From assembly GCF_051401765.1 (NCBI RefSeq), contig NW_027480482.1, positions 1,364,001 to 1,428,000 on the forward strand: a DNA stretch of 64,000 nucleotides, written 5' to 3'. Source of the stretch: Calliopsis andreniformis. Taxonomy: Eukaryota > Arthropoda > Insecta > Hymenoptera > Andrenidae. Positions 1-12,914 of this stretch are shown here, one piece after another. Below the pieces are notes generated by a model. That model was not told where the DNA came from. It worked only from the letters and a program-made list of their open reading frames with translations, and did not search any database. The translations under genes were made by a program, and so were the position numbers. How positions within the stretch are numbered: the first letter of the stretch is position 1; each line of letters opens with the position of its first letter.

Positions 1-281
1 TGAGGATTGAGGATTGAGGATTGAAGATTGAGGATTGGGTATTGAGGATTGAAGAATGAGGATTGAGGATTGAGGATAGAGGACTGAGTATTGAAGATTG
101 AGTATTGAGGATTGAAGATTGAGGATTGAGGATTGAGTATTGAAGATTGAGGATTTGGGACTGAGGATTGAAGATTGAGGATTGATGATTGAGGATTGAG
201 GATTGAGGATTGAGGATTGAGGATTGAGGATTGAAGATTGAGGATTGGGTATTGAGGATTGAAGAATGAGGGTTGATGATT

Positions 282-341
282 GAAATCTGTGAGTTGAGGA
301 TATTCTATTGATGATTGAGGATTGACAATTGATTTTTGAGG
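282..341 (+). repeat. Alpha landmark 1 (alpha1)
   Basis: Alpha is a 60-bp landmark running from GAAATCTGTGA through GGATATTCTATTG to TTGACAATTGATTTTTGAGG. Alpha1 has GAGGATTGAC in the middle and an ACTCGGG unit downstream. This copy has CTGTGAGTTG and ATTGATG. Confidence 0.86.
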
Positions 342-1017
342 AATGAGGGCTGAAGATTGAGGATTCAGGATTGAGGACTCGGGATTGAGGTTTGAGGACT
401 GAGGATTGAGGATTGAGGATTGAGGATTGAGGATTGAGGATTGAAGATTGAGGATTGGGTATTGAGTATTGAACATTGAGGATTGAGGGTTGAGTATTGA
501 GGATTGAGGATTGAGGATTGAAGATTGAATATTGATGATTGAAGGTTGAGGTTCGAGGATTGAGGGTTGTGGATTGAGGACGAGGACTGAGGGTTGAGTA
601 TTGATGTTTGAGATCTGTGGATTGAGGATTGAGGATTGAGAATTGAGGAATGAGGATTGAGGGTTGAAGATTGAGGATTGGGTGTTGAGGATTGAAGAAT
701 GAGTATTGAGGATTGAGGATTGAGGATTGAGGATTGAAGATTGAGTATTGAGGATTGAGGATTGAGGATTGAGGATTGAGGATTGAGGATTGAGGATTGA
801 GGATTGAGGATTGAGGATTGCGGATCGAGGATTGAAGATTGAGGATTGAGGATTGAGGATTGAGGATTGAGGATTGATGATTCAGTATTGAGGGCTGAAT
901 GTTGAGAATTGAGGATTGAGGATTGAGCATTGAAGACTGAGTATTGAGGATTGAAGGTTGAGGATTGTGGATTGAGGGTTGAGAATTGAGTATTGAATAT
1001 TGAGGATTGTGGACTGG

Positions 1018-1152
1018 GGGTTGAGGGTTGAGTGATGAGAATTGATGTTTGTGTATAGAGATTTGAAGATTGCAGATTGAGTATTGAGTAATGAAATCTG
1101 TGAATTGATGATATTCTATTGAGGATTGAGGATTGACAACTGATTGTTGAGG
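1018..1152 (+). repeat. Gamma landmark 1, hybrid form (gamma3)
   Basis: Gamma is a 135-bp landmark that normally begins GCGTTCAGGGTTGAGTG, shares its middle with beta and ends GACAACTGATTGTTGAGG. Here the start is GGGGGTTGAGGG and the core begins GAAATCTGTGAATTG as in alpha. It looks like a gamma-beta-alpha recombinant. Confidence 0.82.
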
Positions 1153-1870
1153 AGTGAGGGCTGTAGATTGAGGATTCAGGATTGAGGAATAAGGATTGAG
1201 GTTTGAGGACTGAGGATTGAGGATTGAGGATTGAGGATTGAGGATTGAGGATTGAAGATTGAGGATTGAGGATTGATGGTTGTGGATTGAGGACGAGGAC
1301 TCAGGGATGAGTATTGATGTTTGAGTTCTGAGGATTGAGGATTGAGGATTGAGAATTGAGGATTGAGGGTTGAGGATTGAAGATTGTGGATTGGGTATTG
1401 AGGATTGAAGGATGGGGATTGAGGATTGAGGATTGAGGATTGAGGATTGAAGATTGAGTATTGGGGATTCAAGATTGAGGATTGAGGATTGAGTATTGAA
1501 TATTGAGGATTTGGGACAGAGGATTGAAGATTGAGGATTGATGATTGAGGATTGGGTATTGAGGATTGAAGAATGAGGATTGAGGATTGAGGATTGAGGA
1601 TTGAGGATTGAAGATTGAGTATTGAGGATTGAAGGTTGACGGTTGAGGATTGAGGATTGAGGATTGAGGATTGAGGATTGAGGATTGAGGATTGAAGATT
1701 GAGTATTGAGGATTGAAGATTGATGATTGAGGATTGAGGATTGAGGATTGAGGATTGAGGATTGAAGATTGAGGATTGAAGATTGAGTATTGAGGATTGA
1801 AGATTGAGGATTGAGGATTGCGGATTTAGGATTGAGGATTGAAGATTGAGGATTGGGGACAGAGTGCTGA

Positions 1871-1998
1871 GGGTAGACTGATGAGAATTGATGTTTGTGG
1901 ATAGAGATTTGAAGATTGCAGATTGAGTATTGAGTAATGAAAACTGTGAGTTGATGATATTCTATTGAGGATTGAGGATTGGCAACTGATTGTTGAGG
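1871..1998 (+). repeat. Beta landmark 1
   Basis: Beta is a 128-bp diverged but 7-phased stretch. It starts GGGTAGACTGATGAG, includes ATGTTTGTGGATAGAG, AAAACTGTGAG and ATATTCTATTG, and ends GGCAACTGATTGTTGAGG. The 6-base unit ACGTGG follows 267 bp after the start. This copy has GTGCTGAGG just upstream, and no alpha follows at 627 bp. Confidence 0.88.
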
Positions 1999-2950
1999 AG
2001 TGAGGGCTGAAGATTGAGGATTCAGGATTGAGAATTAAGGATTGAGGTTTGAGGACTTAGGATTGAGGATTGAGGATTGAGGATTGAGGTTTGAGGATTG
2101 AAGATTGAAGATTGAGGATTGAGTGTTGTGGATTGAGGACGTGGACTCAGGGTTGAGTATTGATGTTTGAGTTCTGAGGATTGAGGATTGAGGATTGAGA
2201 ATTGAGGATTGAGGATGGAGGATTGAAGATTGAATATTGATGATTGAAGATTGAGGATTGAGGATTGAGGGTTGTGGATTGAGGACAAGGACTGAGGGTT
2301 GAATATTGATGTTTGAGGTCTGAGGGTTGAGGATTGAGCATTGAGAATTGAGGATTGAGGATTGAGGATTGAAGATTGAGGATTGGGTATTGAGGATTGA
2401 AGAATGAGGATTGAAGATTGAGGATTGGGTATTGAGGATTGAAGAATGAGGATTGAGGATTGAGGATTGAGGATTGCGGATTGAAGACTGAGGATTGAGG
2501 ATTGTGGATTGAGTGTTGAATATTGAGTATTGAGGATTGAATATAGAGGATTGAGGATTGAGGGTTGAGGATTGAGGACGAGGATTGAAGGTTGAGGATT
2601 GAGGTTTGAGGATTGAGGATTGAGGTCTGAGGACTGAGGACTGAGGATTGAGGATTGAGAATAGAGGATTTAGGATTGAGGATTGAAGATTGAGGATTGG
2701 GTATTGAGGATTGAAGAATGAGGATTGAGGATTGAGGATTGAGGATTGAGGATTGAGGATTGAGGATTGAGGATTGAGGATTGAGGATTGAGGATTGAGG
2801 ATTGAGTATTGAAGATTGAGGATTTGGGACTGAGGATTGAAGATTGAGGATTGATGATTGAGGATTGAGGATTGAGGATTGAGGTTTGAGGATTGGGGAT
2901 TGAAGGTTGAGGATTGGGTATTGAGGATTGAAGGATGAGGGTTGAGGATT

Positions 2951-3010
2951 GAAATCTGTGAATTGAGGATATTCTATTGAGGATTGAGGATTGACAATTG
3001 ATTTTTGAGG
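2951..3010 (+). repeat. Alpha landmark 2 (alpha1)
   Basis: Consensus alpha1 core. The usual ATTCAGG and ACTCGGG flank is absent downstream. Confidence 0.87.
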
Positions 3011-3628
3011 ACTGAGGGCTGAAGATTGAGGATTGAGGATTGAAGATTGAGGATTGGGTGTTGAGGATTGAAGAATGAGGGTTGAGGATTGAGGATTGAG
3101 GATTGAGGATTGAGGATTGAGGATTGAGGATTGAGGATTGAGGAATGAAGATTGAGGATTGGGTATTGAGGATTGAACATTGAGGTTTGAGGACTGAGTA
3201 TTGAGGATTGAGGATTGAGGATTGAAGATTGAATATCGATGATTGAAGATTCAGGATCGAGGATTGAGGGTTGTGGATTGAGGACGAGGACTCAGGGTTG
3301 AGTATTGATGTTTGAGTACTGAGGATTGAGGATTGAGGATTGAGAATTGGGGATTGTGGATTGAGGATTGAAGATTGAGGATTGGGTATTGAGGATTGAA
3401 GAATGAGGATTAAGGATTGAGGATAGAGGACTGAGGATTGAAGATTGAGTATTGAGGATTGAAGATTGAGTATTGAGGATTGAGTATTGAAGATTGAGGA
3501 TTTGGGACTGAGGATTGAAGATTGAGGATTGATGATTGAGGATTGAGGATTGAGGATTGAGGATTGAGGATTGAGGATTGAAGATTGAGGATTGGGTATT
3601 GAGGATTGAAGAATGAGGGTTGAGGATT

Positions 3629-3688
3629 GAAATCTGTGAATTGCGGATATTCTATTGAGGATTGAGGATTGAGAATTGATTTTTGAGG
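3629..3688 (+). repeat. Alpha landmark 3 (alpha1, TTGCGG form)
   Basis: AATTGCGGATATTC in the core and GAGAATTGATTTTTG in place of GACAATTGATTTTTG. Paired with gamma1 at +198. Confidence 0.87.
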
Positions 3689-3826
3689 ACTGAGGGCTGA
3701 AGATTGAGGATTCAGGATTGAGGACTCGGGATTGAGGTTTGAGGACTGAGGACGGAGGATTGAAGATTCAGTATTGAGGATTGAAGATTGAGAATTGAGG
3801 ATTCAGGATTGAACATTGAGGACTGA

Positions 3827-3961
3827 GCGTTCAGGGTTGAGTGATGAGAATTGGTGTTTGTGGATAGAGATTTGAAGATTGCAGATTGAGTATTGAGAAT
3901 TGAAAACTGTGACTTGAGGATATTCTATTGGGGATTGAGGATTGACAACTGATTGTTGAGG
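3827..3961 (+). repeat. Gamma landmark 2 (gamma1)
   Basis: Gamma1 core GTGACTTGAGGATATTC, 198 bp after the alpha1 at 3629. Has TTGGTGTTTG in place of TTGATGTTTG. Confidence 0.88.
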
Positions 3962-4798
3962 ACTGAGGGCTGAACATTGAGGATGCAGGATTGAGGATTC
4001 AGAATTGATGTTTGAGGACTGAGGATTGAGGATTGTGGATTGAAGAATGAGGATTGAGGATTGAGGATTGAGGATTGAGGATTGAAGACTGAGTATAGAG
4101 GATTGAGGATTGAGGATTGAGGATTGAAGATTGAGTATTGAGGATTGAAGATTGAGTATTGGGTGTTGAGGATTGAGGAATGAAGATTGAGGATTGAGGA
4201 CTGAGGACTGAGGATTGAGGATTGAGGATTGAGGATTGAGGATTGAATATTGATGATTGAAGATTGAGGATTGAGCATTGAGGGTTGTGGATTGAGGACA
4301 AGGACTGAGGGTTGAATATTGATGTTTGAGGTCTGAGGATTGAGGATTGAGGATTGAGAATTGAGGATTGAGGATTGAGGATTGAAGATTGAGGATTGGG
4401 TATTGAGGATTGAAGAATGAGGATTGAGGATTGAGGATTGAGGATTGAAGATTGCAGATTGGGTATTGAGGATTGAAGACAGAGTATTGAGGATTGAGGA
4501 TTGAGGATTGAGCATTGAGGATTGAAGGTTGAGGATTGAGGATTGAAGATTGAGTATTGAGGATTGAAGACTGACGATTGAGGATTGAGGATTGAGGTTT
4601 GAGGATTGAGGGTTGAAGATTGAGTAATGAGGATTGAAAATTGAGGATTGAGGGTTGAGGACTGAGGATTGAGGATTGAGGATTGGGGATTGAAGATTGA
4701 GGATTGAAGATTGAGTATTGAGGATTGAAGATTGAGGATTGAGGATTGCGGATTTAGGATTGAGGATTGAAGATTGAGGATTGGGGACAGAGTGTTGA

Positions 4799-4926
4799 GG
4801 GTAGACTGATGAGAATTGATGTTTGTGGATAGAGATTTGAAGATTGCAGATTGAGTATTGAGTAATGAAAACTGTGAGTTGATGATATTCTATTGAGGAT
4901 TGAGGATTGGCAACTGATTGTTGAGG
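4799..4926 (+). repeat. Beta landmark 2
   Basis: Typical beta form. ACGTGG lies at +267 and alpha2 at +627. Confidence 0.9.
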
Positions 4927-5425
4927 AGTGAGGGCTGAAGATTGAGGATTCAGGATTGAGAATTAAGGATTGAGGTTTGAGGACTTAGGATTGAGGATTG
5001 AGGATTGAGGATTGAGGTTTGAGGATTGAAGATTGAAGATTGAGGATTGAGTGTTGTGGATTGAGGACGTGGACTCAGGGTTGAGTATTGATGTTTGAGT
5101 TCTGAGGATTGAGGATTGAGGATCGAGGATTGAGAATTGAGGATTGAGGATGGAGGATTGAAGATTGAGGATTGGGTATTGAGGATTGAAGAATGAGGAT
5201 TGAGGATTGAGGATTGCGGATTGAGGATTGAGGATTGAAGATTGAGAATTGAGGATTGAAGATTGAGGATTGAGGATTGAGTATTGAAGATTGAGGATTT
5301 GGGACAGAGGATTGAAGATTGAGGATTGATGATTGAGGATTGAGGATTGAGGATTGTGGATTGAGGATTGAGGATTGAAGATTGAGGATTGGGTATTGAG
5401 GATTGAAGAATGAGGACTGAGGATA

Positions 5426-5485
5426 GAAATCTGTGAATTGAGGATATTCTATTGAGGATTGAAGATTGACAATTGATTTTTGAGG
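5426..5485 (+). repeat. Alpha landmark 4 (alpha2)
   Basis: Alpha2 has GAAGATTGAC in the middle, an ACTGAGGATA lead-in and ATTGCGGATTCAGG downstream. This copy sits 627 bp after a beta. Confidence 0.88.
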
Positions 5486-7432
5486 ACTGAGGGCTGAAGA
5501 TTGAGGATTCAGGATTGCGGATTCAGGATTGAGGTTTGAGGACTGAGGATTGAGGGTTGAGGATTGAGGATTGAGGATTGAGGATTGAAGATTGAGTATT
5601 GAGGATTGAGGATTGAGGATTGAGGATTGAAGGTTGAGGATTGGGTATTGAGGATTGAACATTGTTGATTGAGGATTGAGTATTGAGGATTGAAGATTGA
5701 GGATTGAAGATTGAATATTGATGATAGAAGATTGAGGATCGAGGATTGAGGGTTGTGGATTGAGGACGGGGACTGAGGGTTGAGTATTGATGTTTGAGGT
5801 CTGAGGATTGAGGATTGAGGATTGAAGATTGAGGATTGGGTATTGATGATTGAAGGATGAGGATTGAGGATTGAGGATTGACGATTGAGGATTGAAGATT
5901 GAGGATTGAGGATTAAGGATTGAGGATTGAATAATGAGTATTGAGGATTGAAGATAGAGGATTGAGGGTTGAGGGTTGAGGATTGAGGACGAGGACTGAG
6001 GGTTGAGTATTGATGTTTGAGATCTGAGGATTGAGGATTGAGGATTGACAATTGAGGATTGAGGATTGAGGGTTGAAGATTGAGGATTGGGTGTTGAGGA
6101 TTGAAGAATGAGGATTGAGGATTGAGGATTGAGGATTGAGGATTGAAGGTTGAGTATTGAGGATTGAGGATTGAGGATTGAGGATTGAGGATTGAGGATT
6201 GAGGATTGAGGATCGAGGATTGAAGATTGAGTATTGAGGTTTGAAGATTGAGGATTGAGGATTGAGGATTGAGGATTAAAGATTGAGGATTGAGGATTGA
6301 GCATTGAGGATTGAGGATTGAGGATTGAAGATTGAATATTGATGATTGAAGATTGAGGATTGAGGATTGAGGGTTGTGGATTGAGGGCAAGGACTGAGGG
6401 TTGAATATTGATGTTTGATGTCTGAGTGTTGAGGATTGAGCATTGAGAGTTGAGGATTGAGGATTGAGGATTGAAGATTGAGGATTGGGTATTGAGGATT
6501 GAAGAATGAGGATTGATGGTTGAGGATTGAGGATTGAAGATTGCAGATTGAGTATTGAGGATTGAAGACTGAGGATTGAGGATTGAGGATTGAGAATAGA
6601 GGATTGAGGATTGAGTATTGAGGATTGAAGATTGAGTATTGAGGATTGAAGACTGACGATTGAGGATTGAGGGTTGAGGATTGAGGATTGAGGATTGAAA
6701 ATTGAGTATTGAGGATTGATAATTGAGGATTGAGGATTGAGGATTGAGGATTGAGGATTGAGGATTGAGGATTGAATATTGAGTATTGAGGATTGAAGGT
6801 TGAGTATTGAGGATTGAGGATTGAGGACTGAGGACTGAGGATTGAGGATTGAGAATAGAGGATTTAGGATTGAGGATTGAAGATTGAGGATTGGGTATTG
6901 AGGATTGAAGAATGAGGATTGAGGATTGAGGATTGAGGATTGCGGATTGAAGACTGAGGATTGAGGATTGAGGATTGAGTGTTGAACATTGAGTATTGAG
7001 GATTGAAGATAGAGGATTGAGAATTGAGGGTTGAGGATTCAGGACGAGGCCTGAAGGTTGAGGATTGAGGATTGAGGATTGAGTATTGAGGATTGAAGAT
7101 TGAGTATTGAGGATTGAAGACTGACGATTGAGGATTGAGGGTTGAGGATTGGGTATTGAGGATTGAAGAATGAGGATTGAGGATTGAGGATTGAGGATTG
7201 CGGATTGAAGATTGAGGATTGGGTATTGAGGTTTGAGGGACGAGAATTGAGGATTGAGGCTTGAGGACTGAGGGTTGACGATTGAGTATTGAAGATTGAG
7301 GATTGATTACTGAGGATTGAGAATTGAGGATTGAGGATTGAGGATTGAGGATTGAGGATTGAGGATTGAGGATTCAGTATTGAGGATTGAAGATTGAGAA
7401 TTGAGGATTGAGGATTGAACATTGAGCACTGA

Positions 7433-7567
7433 GCGTTCAGGGTTGAGTGATGAGAATTGATGTTTGTGGATAGAGATTTGAAGGTTGCAGATTGAGTATT
7501 GAGTATGGAAAACTGTGGGTTGAGGATATGCTTTTGGGGATTGAGGATTGACAACAGACCGCTGAGA
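7433..7567 (+). repeat. Gamma landmark 3 (gamma2 variant)
   Basis: Gamma2 core GTGGGTTGAGGATATG. This copy has CTTTTGGGG in place of CTATTGGGG and ends GACAACAGACCGCTGAG. Confidence 0.86.
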
Positions 7568-8213
7568 ACTGTGGGCTGAAGATTGAGGATGCAGGATTGA
7601 GGATTCAGAATTGAGGTTTGAGGACTGAGCAATGAGGATTGAGGGTTGAGAATTGAGGATTGAGGATTGAGGATTGAAGATTGAGGATTGGGTATTGAGG
7701 ATTGAAGAATGAGGATTGAGGATTGAGGATTGAGGATTGAGGATTGAGGATTGAGGATTGAGGATTGAGGATTGAAGATTGAGGATTGGGTATTGAGGAT
7801 TGAGGATTGAAGATTGAATATCGATGGTTGAAGATTCAGGATCGAGGATTGAGGGTTGTGCATTGAGGATGAGGACTCAGGGTTGAGTATTGATGTTTGA
7901 GTACTGAGGATTGAGGATTGAGGATTGAGAATTGAGGATTGTGGATTGAGGATTGAAGATTGAGGATTGGGTATTGAGGATTGAAGAATGAGGATTAAGG
8001 ATTGAGGATAGAGGACTGAGGATTGAAGATTGAGTATTGAGGATTGAAGATTGAGGATTGAGGATTGAGTATTGAAGATTGAGGATTTGGGACTGAGGAT
8101 TGAAGATTGAGGATTGATGATTGAGGATTGAGGATTGAGGATTGAGGATTGAGGATTGAGGATTGAAGTTTGAGGATTGGTTATTGAGGATTGAAGAATG
8201 AGGACTGAGGATA

Positions 8214-8273
8214 GAAATCTGTGAATTGAGGATATTCTATTGAGGATTGAAGATTGACAATTGATTTTTGAGG
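8214..8273 (+). repeat. Alpha landmark 5 (alpha2)
   Basis: Alpha2 without a partner beta at 627 bp. It lies near the right end of D2 copy a. Confidence 0.87.
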
Positions 8274-8545
8274 ACTGAGGGCTGAAGATTGAGGATTCAG
8301 GATTGCGGATTCAGGATTGAGGTTTGAGGACTGAGGATTGAGGGTTGAGGATTGAGGATTGAGGATTGAGGATTGAAGATTGAGTATTGAGGATTGAGGA
8401 TTGAGGATTGAGGATTGAAGGTTGAGGATTGGGTATTGAGGATTGAACATTGTGGATTGAGGATTGAGTATTGAGGATTGAAGATTGAGGATTGAAGATT
8501 GAATATTGATGATAGAAGATTGAGGATCGAGGATTGAGGGTTGAG

Positions 8546-9290
8546 GATTGAGGATTGAAGATTGAGTATTGAGGGTTCAAGATTGCGGACTGAGGATTGA
8601 GGATTGAGGATTAAAGATTGAGGATTGAGGATTGAGGATTGAAGATTGAATATTGATGATTGAAGATTGAGTATTGAGGATTGAGTGTTGTGGATTGAGG
8701 ACGAGGACTGAGGGTTGAATATTGATGTTCGATGTCTGAGGATTGTGGATTGAGGATTGAGGATTGAAGATTGAGTATTGAGGATTGAAGATTGAGGATT
8801 GAGGATTGAGTATTGAAGATTGAGGATTTGGGACAGAGGATTGAAGGTTGAGGTTTGAGGATTGAGGATTGAGGTTTGAGGATTGACGCTTGAGGATTGA
8901 GGATTGAGGATGGAGGATAGAAGAGAGAGGACTGAGTATTGTGGATTGAAGAATGAGGATTGAGGATTGAGGATTGAGGATTGAGGATTGAAGACTGAGT
9001 ATAGAGGATTGAGGATTGAGGATTGAGGATTGAAGATTGAGTATTGAGGATTGAAGATTGAGTATTGGGTGTTGAGGATTGAGGAATGAAGATTGAGGAT
9101 TGAGGACTGAGGACTGAGGATTGAGGATTGAGGATTGAGGATTGAGGATTGAATATTGATGATTGAAGATTGAGGATTGAGCATTGAGGGTTGTGGATTG
9201 AGGACAAGGACTGAGGGTTGAATATTGATGTTTGAGGTCTGAGGATTGAGGATTGAGGATTGAGAATTGAGGATTGAGGATTGAGGATTG
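8546..9290 (+). repeat. AAGAGAGAGG module, copy 1
   Basis: It fills the interval between the two D2 copies and runs into copy b. It is recognised by a GGTTCAAG unit at 8574, GACGCTTGAGG near 8885 and AAGAGAGAGG at 8931. Confidence 0.8.
8931..8940 (+). repeat. Rare AAGAGAGAGG variant
   Basis: A purine-only interruption (units ATAGAAG then AGAGAGG) that keeps the 7-base phase. Confidence 0.85.
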
Positions 9291-9704
9291 AAGATTGAGG
9301 ATTGGGTATTGAGGATTGAAGAATGAGGATTGAGGATTGAGGATTGAGGATTGAAGATTGCAGATTGGGTATTGAGGATTGAAGACAGAGTATTGAGGAT
9401 TGAGGATTGAGGATTGAGCATTGAGGATTGAAGGTTGAGGATTGAGGATTGAAGATTGAGTATTGAGGATTGAAGACTGACGATTGAGGATTGAGGATTG
9501 AGGATTGAGGATTGAGGGTTGAAGATTGAGTAATGAGGATTGAAAATTGAGGATTGAGGGTTGAGGACTGAGGATTGAGGATTGAGGATTGGGGATTGAA
9601 GATTGAGGATTGAAGATTGAGTATTGAGGATTGAAGATTGAGGATTGAGGATTGCGGATTTAGGATTGAGGATTGAAGATTGAGGATTGGGGACAGAGTG
9701 TTGA

Positions 9705-9832
9705 GGGTAGACTGATGAGAATTGATGTTTGTGGATAGAGATTTGAAGATTGCAGATTGAGTATTGAGTAATGAAAACTGTGAGTTGATGATATTCTATT
9801 GAGGATTGAGGATTGGCAACTGATTGTTGAGG
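9705..9832 (+). repeat. Beta landmark 3
   Basis: Typical beta. ACGTGG at +267, alpha2 at +627. Confidence 0.9.
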
Positions 9833-10331
9833 AGTGAGGGCTGAAGATTGAGGATTCAGGATTGAGAATTAAGGATTGAGGTTTGAGGACTTAGGATTGA
9901 GGATTGAGGATTGAGGATTGAGGTTTGAGGATTGAAGATTGAAGATTGAGGATTGAGTGTTGTGGATTGAGGACGTGGACTCAGGGTTGAGTATTGATGT
10001 TTGAGTTCTGAGGATTGAGGATTGAGGATTGAGGATTGAGAATTGAGGATTGAGGATGGAGGATTGAAGATTGAGGATTGGGTATTGAGGATTGAAGAAT
10101 GAGGATTGAGGATTGAGGATTGCGGATTGAGGATTGAGGATTGAAGATTGAGAATTGAGGATTGAAGATTGAGGATTGAGGATTGAGTATTGAAGATTGA
10201 GGATTTGGGACAGAGGATTGAAGATTGAGGATTGATGATTGAGGATTGAGGATTGAGGATTGTGGATTGAGGATTGAGGATTGAAGATTGAGGATTGGGT
10301 ATTGAGGATTGAAGAATGAGGACTGAGGATA

Positions 10332-10391
10332 GAAATCTGTGAATTGAGGATATTCTATTGAGGATTGAAGATTGACAATTGATTTTTGAGG
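10332..10391 (+). repeat. Alpha landmark 6 (alpha2)
   Basis: Alpha2, 627 bp after beta 9705. Confidence 0.88.
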
Positions 10392-12073
10392 ACTGAGGGC
10401 TGAAGATTGAGGATTCAGGATTGCGGATTCAGGATTGAGGTTTGAGGACTGAGGATTGAGGGTTGAGGATTGAGGATTGAGGATTGAGGATTGAAGATTG
10501 AGTATTGAGGATTGAGGATTGAGGATTGAGGATTGAAGGTTGAGGATTGGGTATTGAGGATTGAACATTGTGGATTGAGGATTGAGTATTGAGGATTGAA
10601 GATTGAGGATTGAAGATTGAATATTAATGATAGAAGATTGAGGATCGAGGATTGAGGGTTGTGGATTGAGGACGGGGACTGAGGGTTGAGTATTGATGTT
10701 TGAGGTCTGAGGATTGAGGATTGAGGATTGAAGATTGAGGATTGGGTATTGATGATTGAAGGATGAGGATTGAGGATTGAGGATTGCCGATTGAGGATTG
10801 AAGATTGAGGATTGAGGATTAAGGATTGAGGATTGAATAATGAGTATTGAGGATTGAAGATAGAGGATTGAGGGTTGAGGGTTGAGGATTGAGGACGAGG
10901 ACTGAGGGTTGAGTATTGATGTTTGAGATCTGAGGATTGAGGATTGAGGATTGACAATTGAGGATTGAGGATTGAGGGTTGAAGATTGAGGATTGGGTGT
11001 TGAGGATTGAAGAATGAGGATTGAGGATTGAGGATTGAGGATTGAGGATTGAAGGTTGAGTATTGAGGATTGAGGATTGAGGATTGAGGATTGAGGATTG
11101 AGGATTGAGGATTGAGGATCGAGGATTGGGTATTGAGGATTGAAGAATGAGGATTGATGATTGAGGATTGAGGATTGAAGATTGCAGATTGAGTATTGAG
11201 GATTGAAGACTGAGGATTGAGGATTGAGGATTGAGAATAGAGGATTGAGGATTGAGTATTGAGGATTGAAGATTGAGTATTGAGGATTGAAGACTGACGA
11301 TTGAGGATTGAGGGTTGAGGATTGAGGATTGAGGATTGAAAATTGAGTATTGAGGATTGATAATTGAGGATTGAGGATTGAGGATTGAGGATTGAGGATT
11401 GAGGATTGAGGATTGAATATTGAGTATTGAGGATTGAAGGTTGAGTATTGAGGATTGAGGATTGAGGACTGAGGACTGAGGATTGAGGATTGAGAATAGA
11501 GGATTTAGGATTGAGGATTGAAGATTGAGGATTGGGTATTGAGGATTGAAGAATGAGGATTGAGGATTGAGGATTGAGGATTGCGGATTGAAGACTGAGG
11601 ATTGAGGATTGAGGATTGAGTGTTGAACATTGAGTATTGAGGATTGAAGATAGAGGATTGAGAATTGAGGGTTGAGGATTCAGGACGAGGACTGAAGGTT
11701 GAGGATTGAGGATTGAGGATTGAGTATTGAGGATTGAAGATTGAGTATTGAGGATTGAAGACTGACGATTGAAGATTGAGGGTTGAGGATTGGGTATTGA
11801 GGATTGAAGAATGAGGATTGAGGATTGAGGATTGAGGATTGCGGATTGAAGATTGAGGATTGGGTATTGAGGTTTGAGGGACGAGAATTGAGGATTGAGG
11901 CTTGAGGACTGAGGGTTGACGATTGAGTATTGAAGATTGAGGATTGATTACTGAGGATTGAGAATTGAGGATTGAGGATTGAGGATTCAGGATTGAGGAT
12001 TGAGGATTGAGGATTCAGTATTGAGGATTGAAGATTGAGAATTGAGGATTGAGGATTGAACATTGAGCACTGA

Positions 12074-12208
12074 GCGTTCAGGGTTGAGTGATGAGAATTG
12101 ATGTTTGTGGATAGAGATTTGAAGGTTGCAGATTGAGTATTGAGTATGGAAAACTGTGGGTTGAGGATATGCTATTGGGGATTGAGGATTGACAACAGAC
12201 CGCTGAGA
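12074..12208 (+). repeat. Gamma landmark 4 (gamma2 variant)
   Basis: Copy of landmark 3 in D2 copy b, with CTATTGGGG retained and the same GACAACAGACCGCTGAG end. Confidence 0.87.
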
Positions 12209-12854
12209 ACTGTGGGCTGAAGATTGAGGATGCAGGATTGAGGATTCAGAATTGAGGTTTGAGGACTGAGCAATGAGGATTGAGGGTTGAGAATTGAGGA
12301 TTGAGGATTGAGGATTGAAGATTGAGGATTGGGTATTGAGGATTGAAGAATGAGGATTGAGGATTGAGGATTGAGGATTGAGGATTGAGGATTGAGGATT
12401 GAGGATTGAGGATTGAAGATTGAGGATTGGGTATTGAGGATTGAGGATTGAAGATTGAATATCGATGGTTGAAGATTCAGGATCGAGGATTGAGGGTTGT
12501 GCATTGAGGACGAGGACTCAGGGTTGAGTATTGATGTTTGAGTACTGAGGATTGAGGATTGAGGATTGAGAATTGAGGATTGTGGATTGAGGATTGAAGA
12601 TTGAGGATTGGGTATTGAGGATTGAAGAATGAGGATTAAGGATTGAGGATAGAGGACTGAGGATTGAAGATTGAGTATTGAGGATTGAAGATTGAGGATT
12701 GAGGATTGAGTATTGAAGATTGAGGATTTGGGACTGAGGATTGAAGATTGAGGATTGATGATTGAGGATTGAGGATTGAGGATTGAGGATTGAGGATTGA
12801 GGATTGAAGATTGAGGATTGGTTATTGAGGATTGAAGAATGAGGACTGAGGATA

Positions 12855-12914
12855 GAAATCTGTGAATTGAGGATATTCTATTGAGGATTGAAGATTGACA
12901 ATTGATTTTTGAGG
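12855..12914 (+). repeat. Alpha landmark 7 (alpha2)
   Basis: Equivalent of the 8214 copy in D2 copy b. Confidence 0.87.

Larger units (their letters stand above)
1..1598 (+). repeat. Long-range duplicate block D1, copy 1
   Basis: This block matches 21003-22600 at a constant offset of 21,002 bp. The offset was checked at five landmarks (282, 541, 1018, 1461 and 1550) and no net length change was seen. Differences are single bases or short clusters, for example in the heptamers near 970 and 300. It contains one alpha and one hybrid gamma landmark. The true left end may lie before the window. Confidence 0.88.
4033..8543 (+). repeat. 4.5-kb block D2, copy a
   Basis: The block carries the ordered landmarks beta (4799), alpha2 (5426), gamma2 (7433) and alpha2 (8214). 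It aligns with 8939-13184 at an offset of 4,906 bp up to about 6217 and at 4,641 bp from about 6483. The 265 bp between those points is missing from copy b. The right end is sharp: after 8543 this copy reads AGG where copy b reads TGG. Confidence 0.88.

Noticed and set aside
1012..1034. Strong G-quadruplex at the GGGGG run
   Set aside because: Only two runs of three or more G lie close together there, and four would be needed for a three-layer quadruplex.
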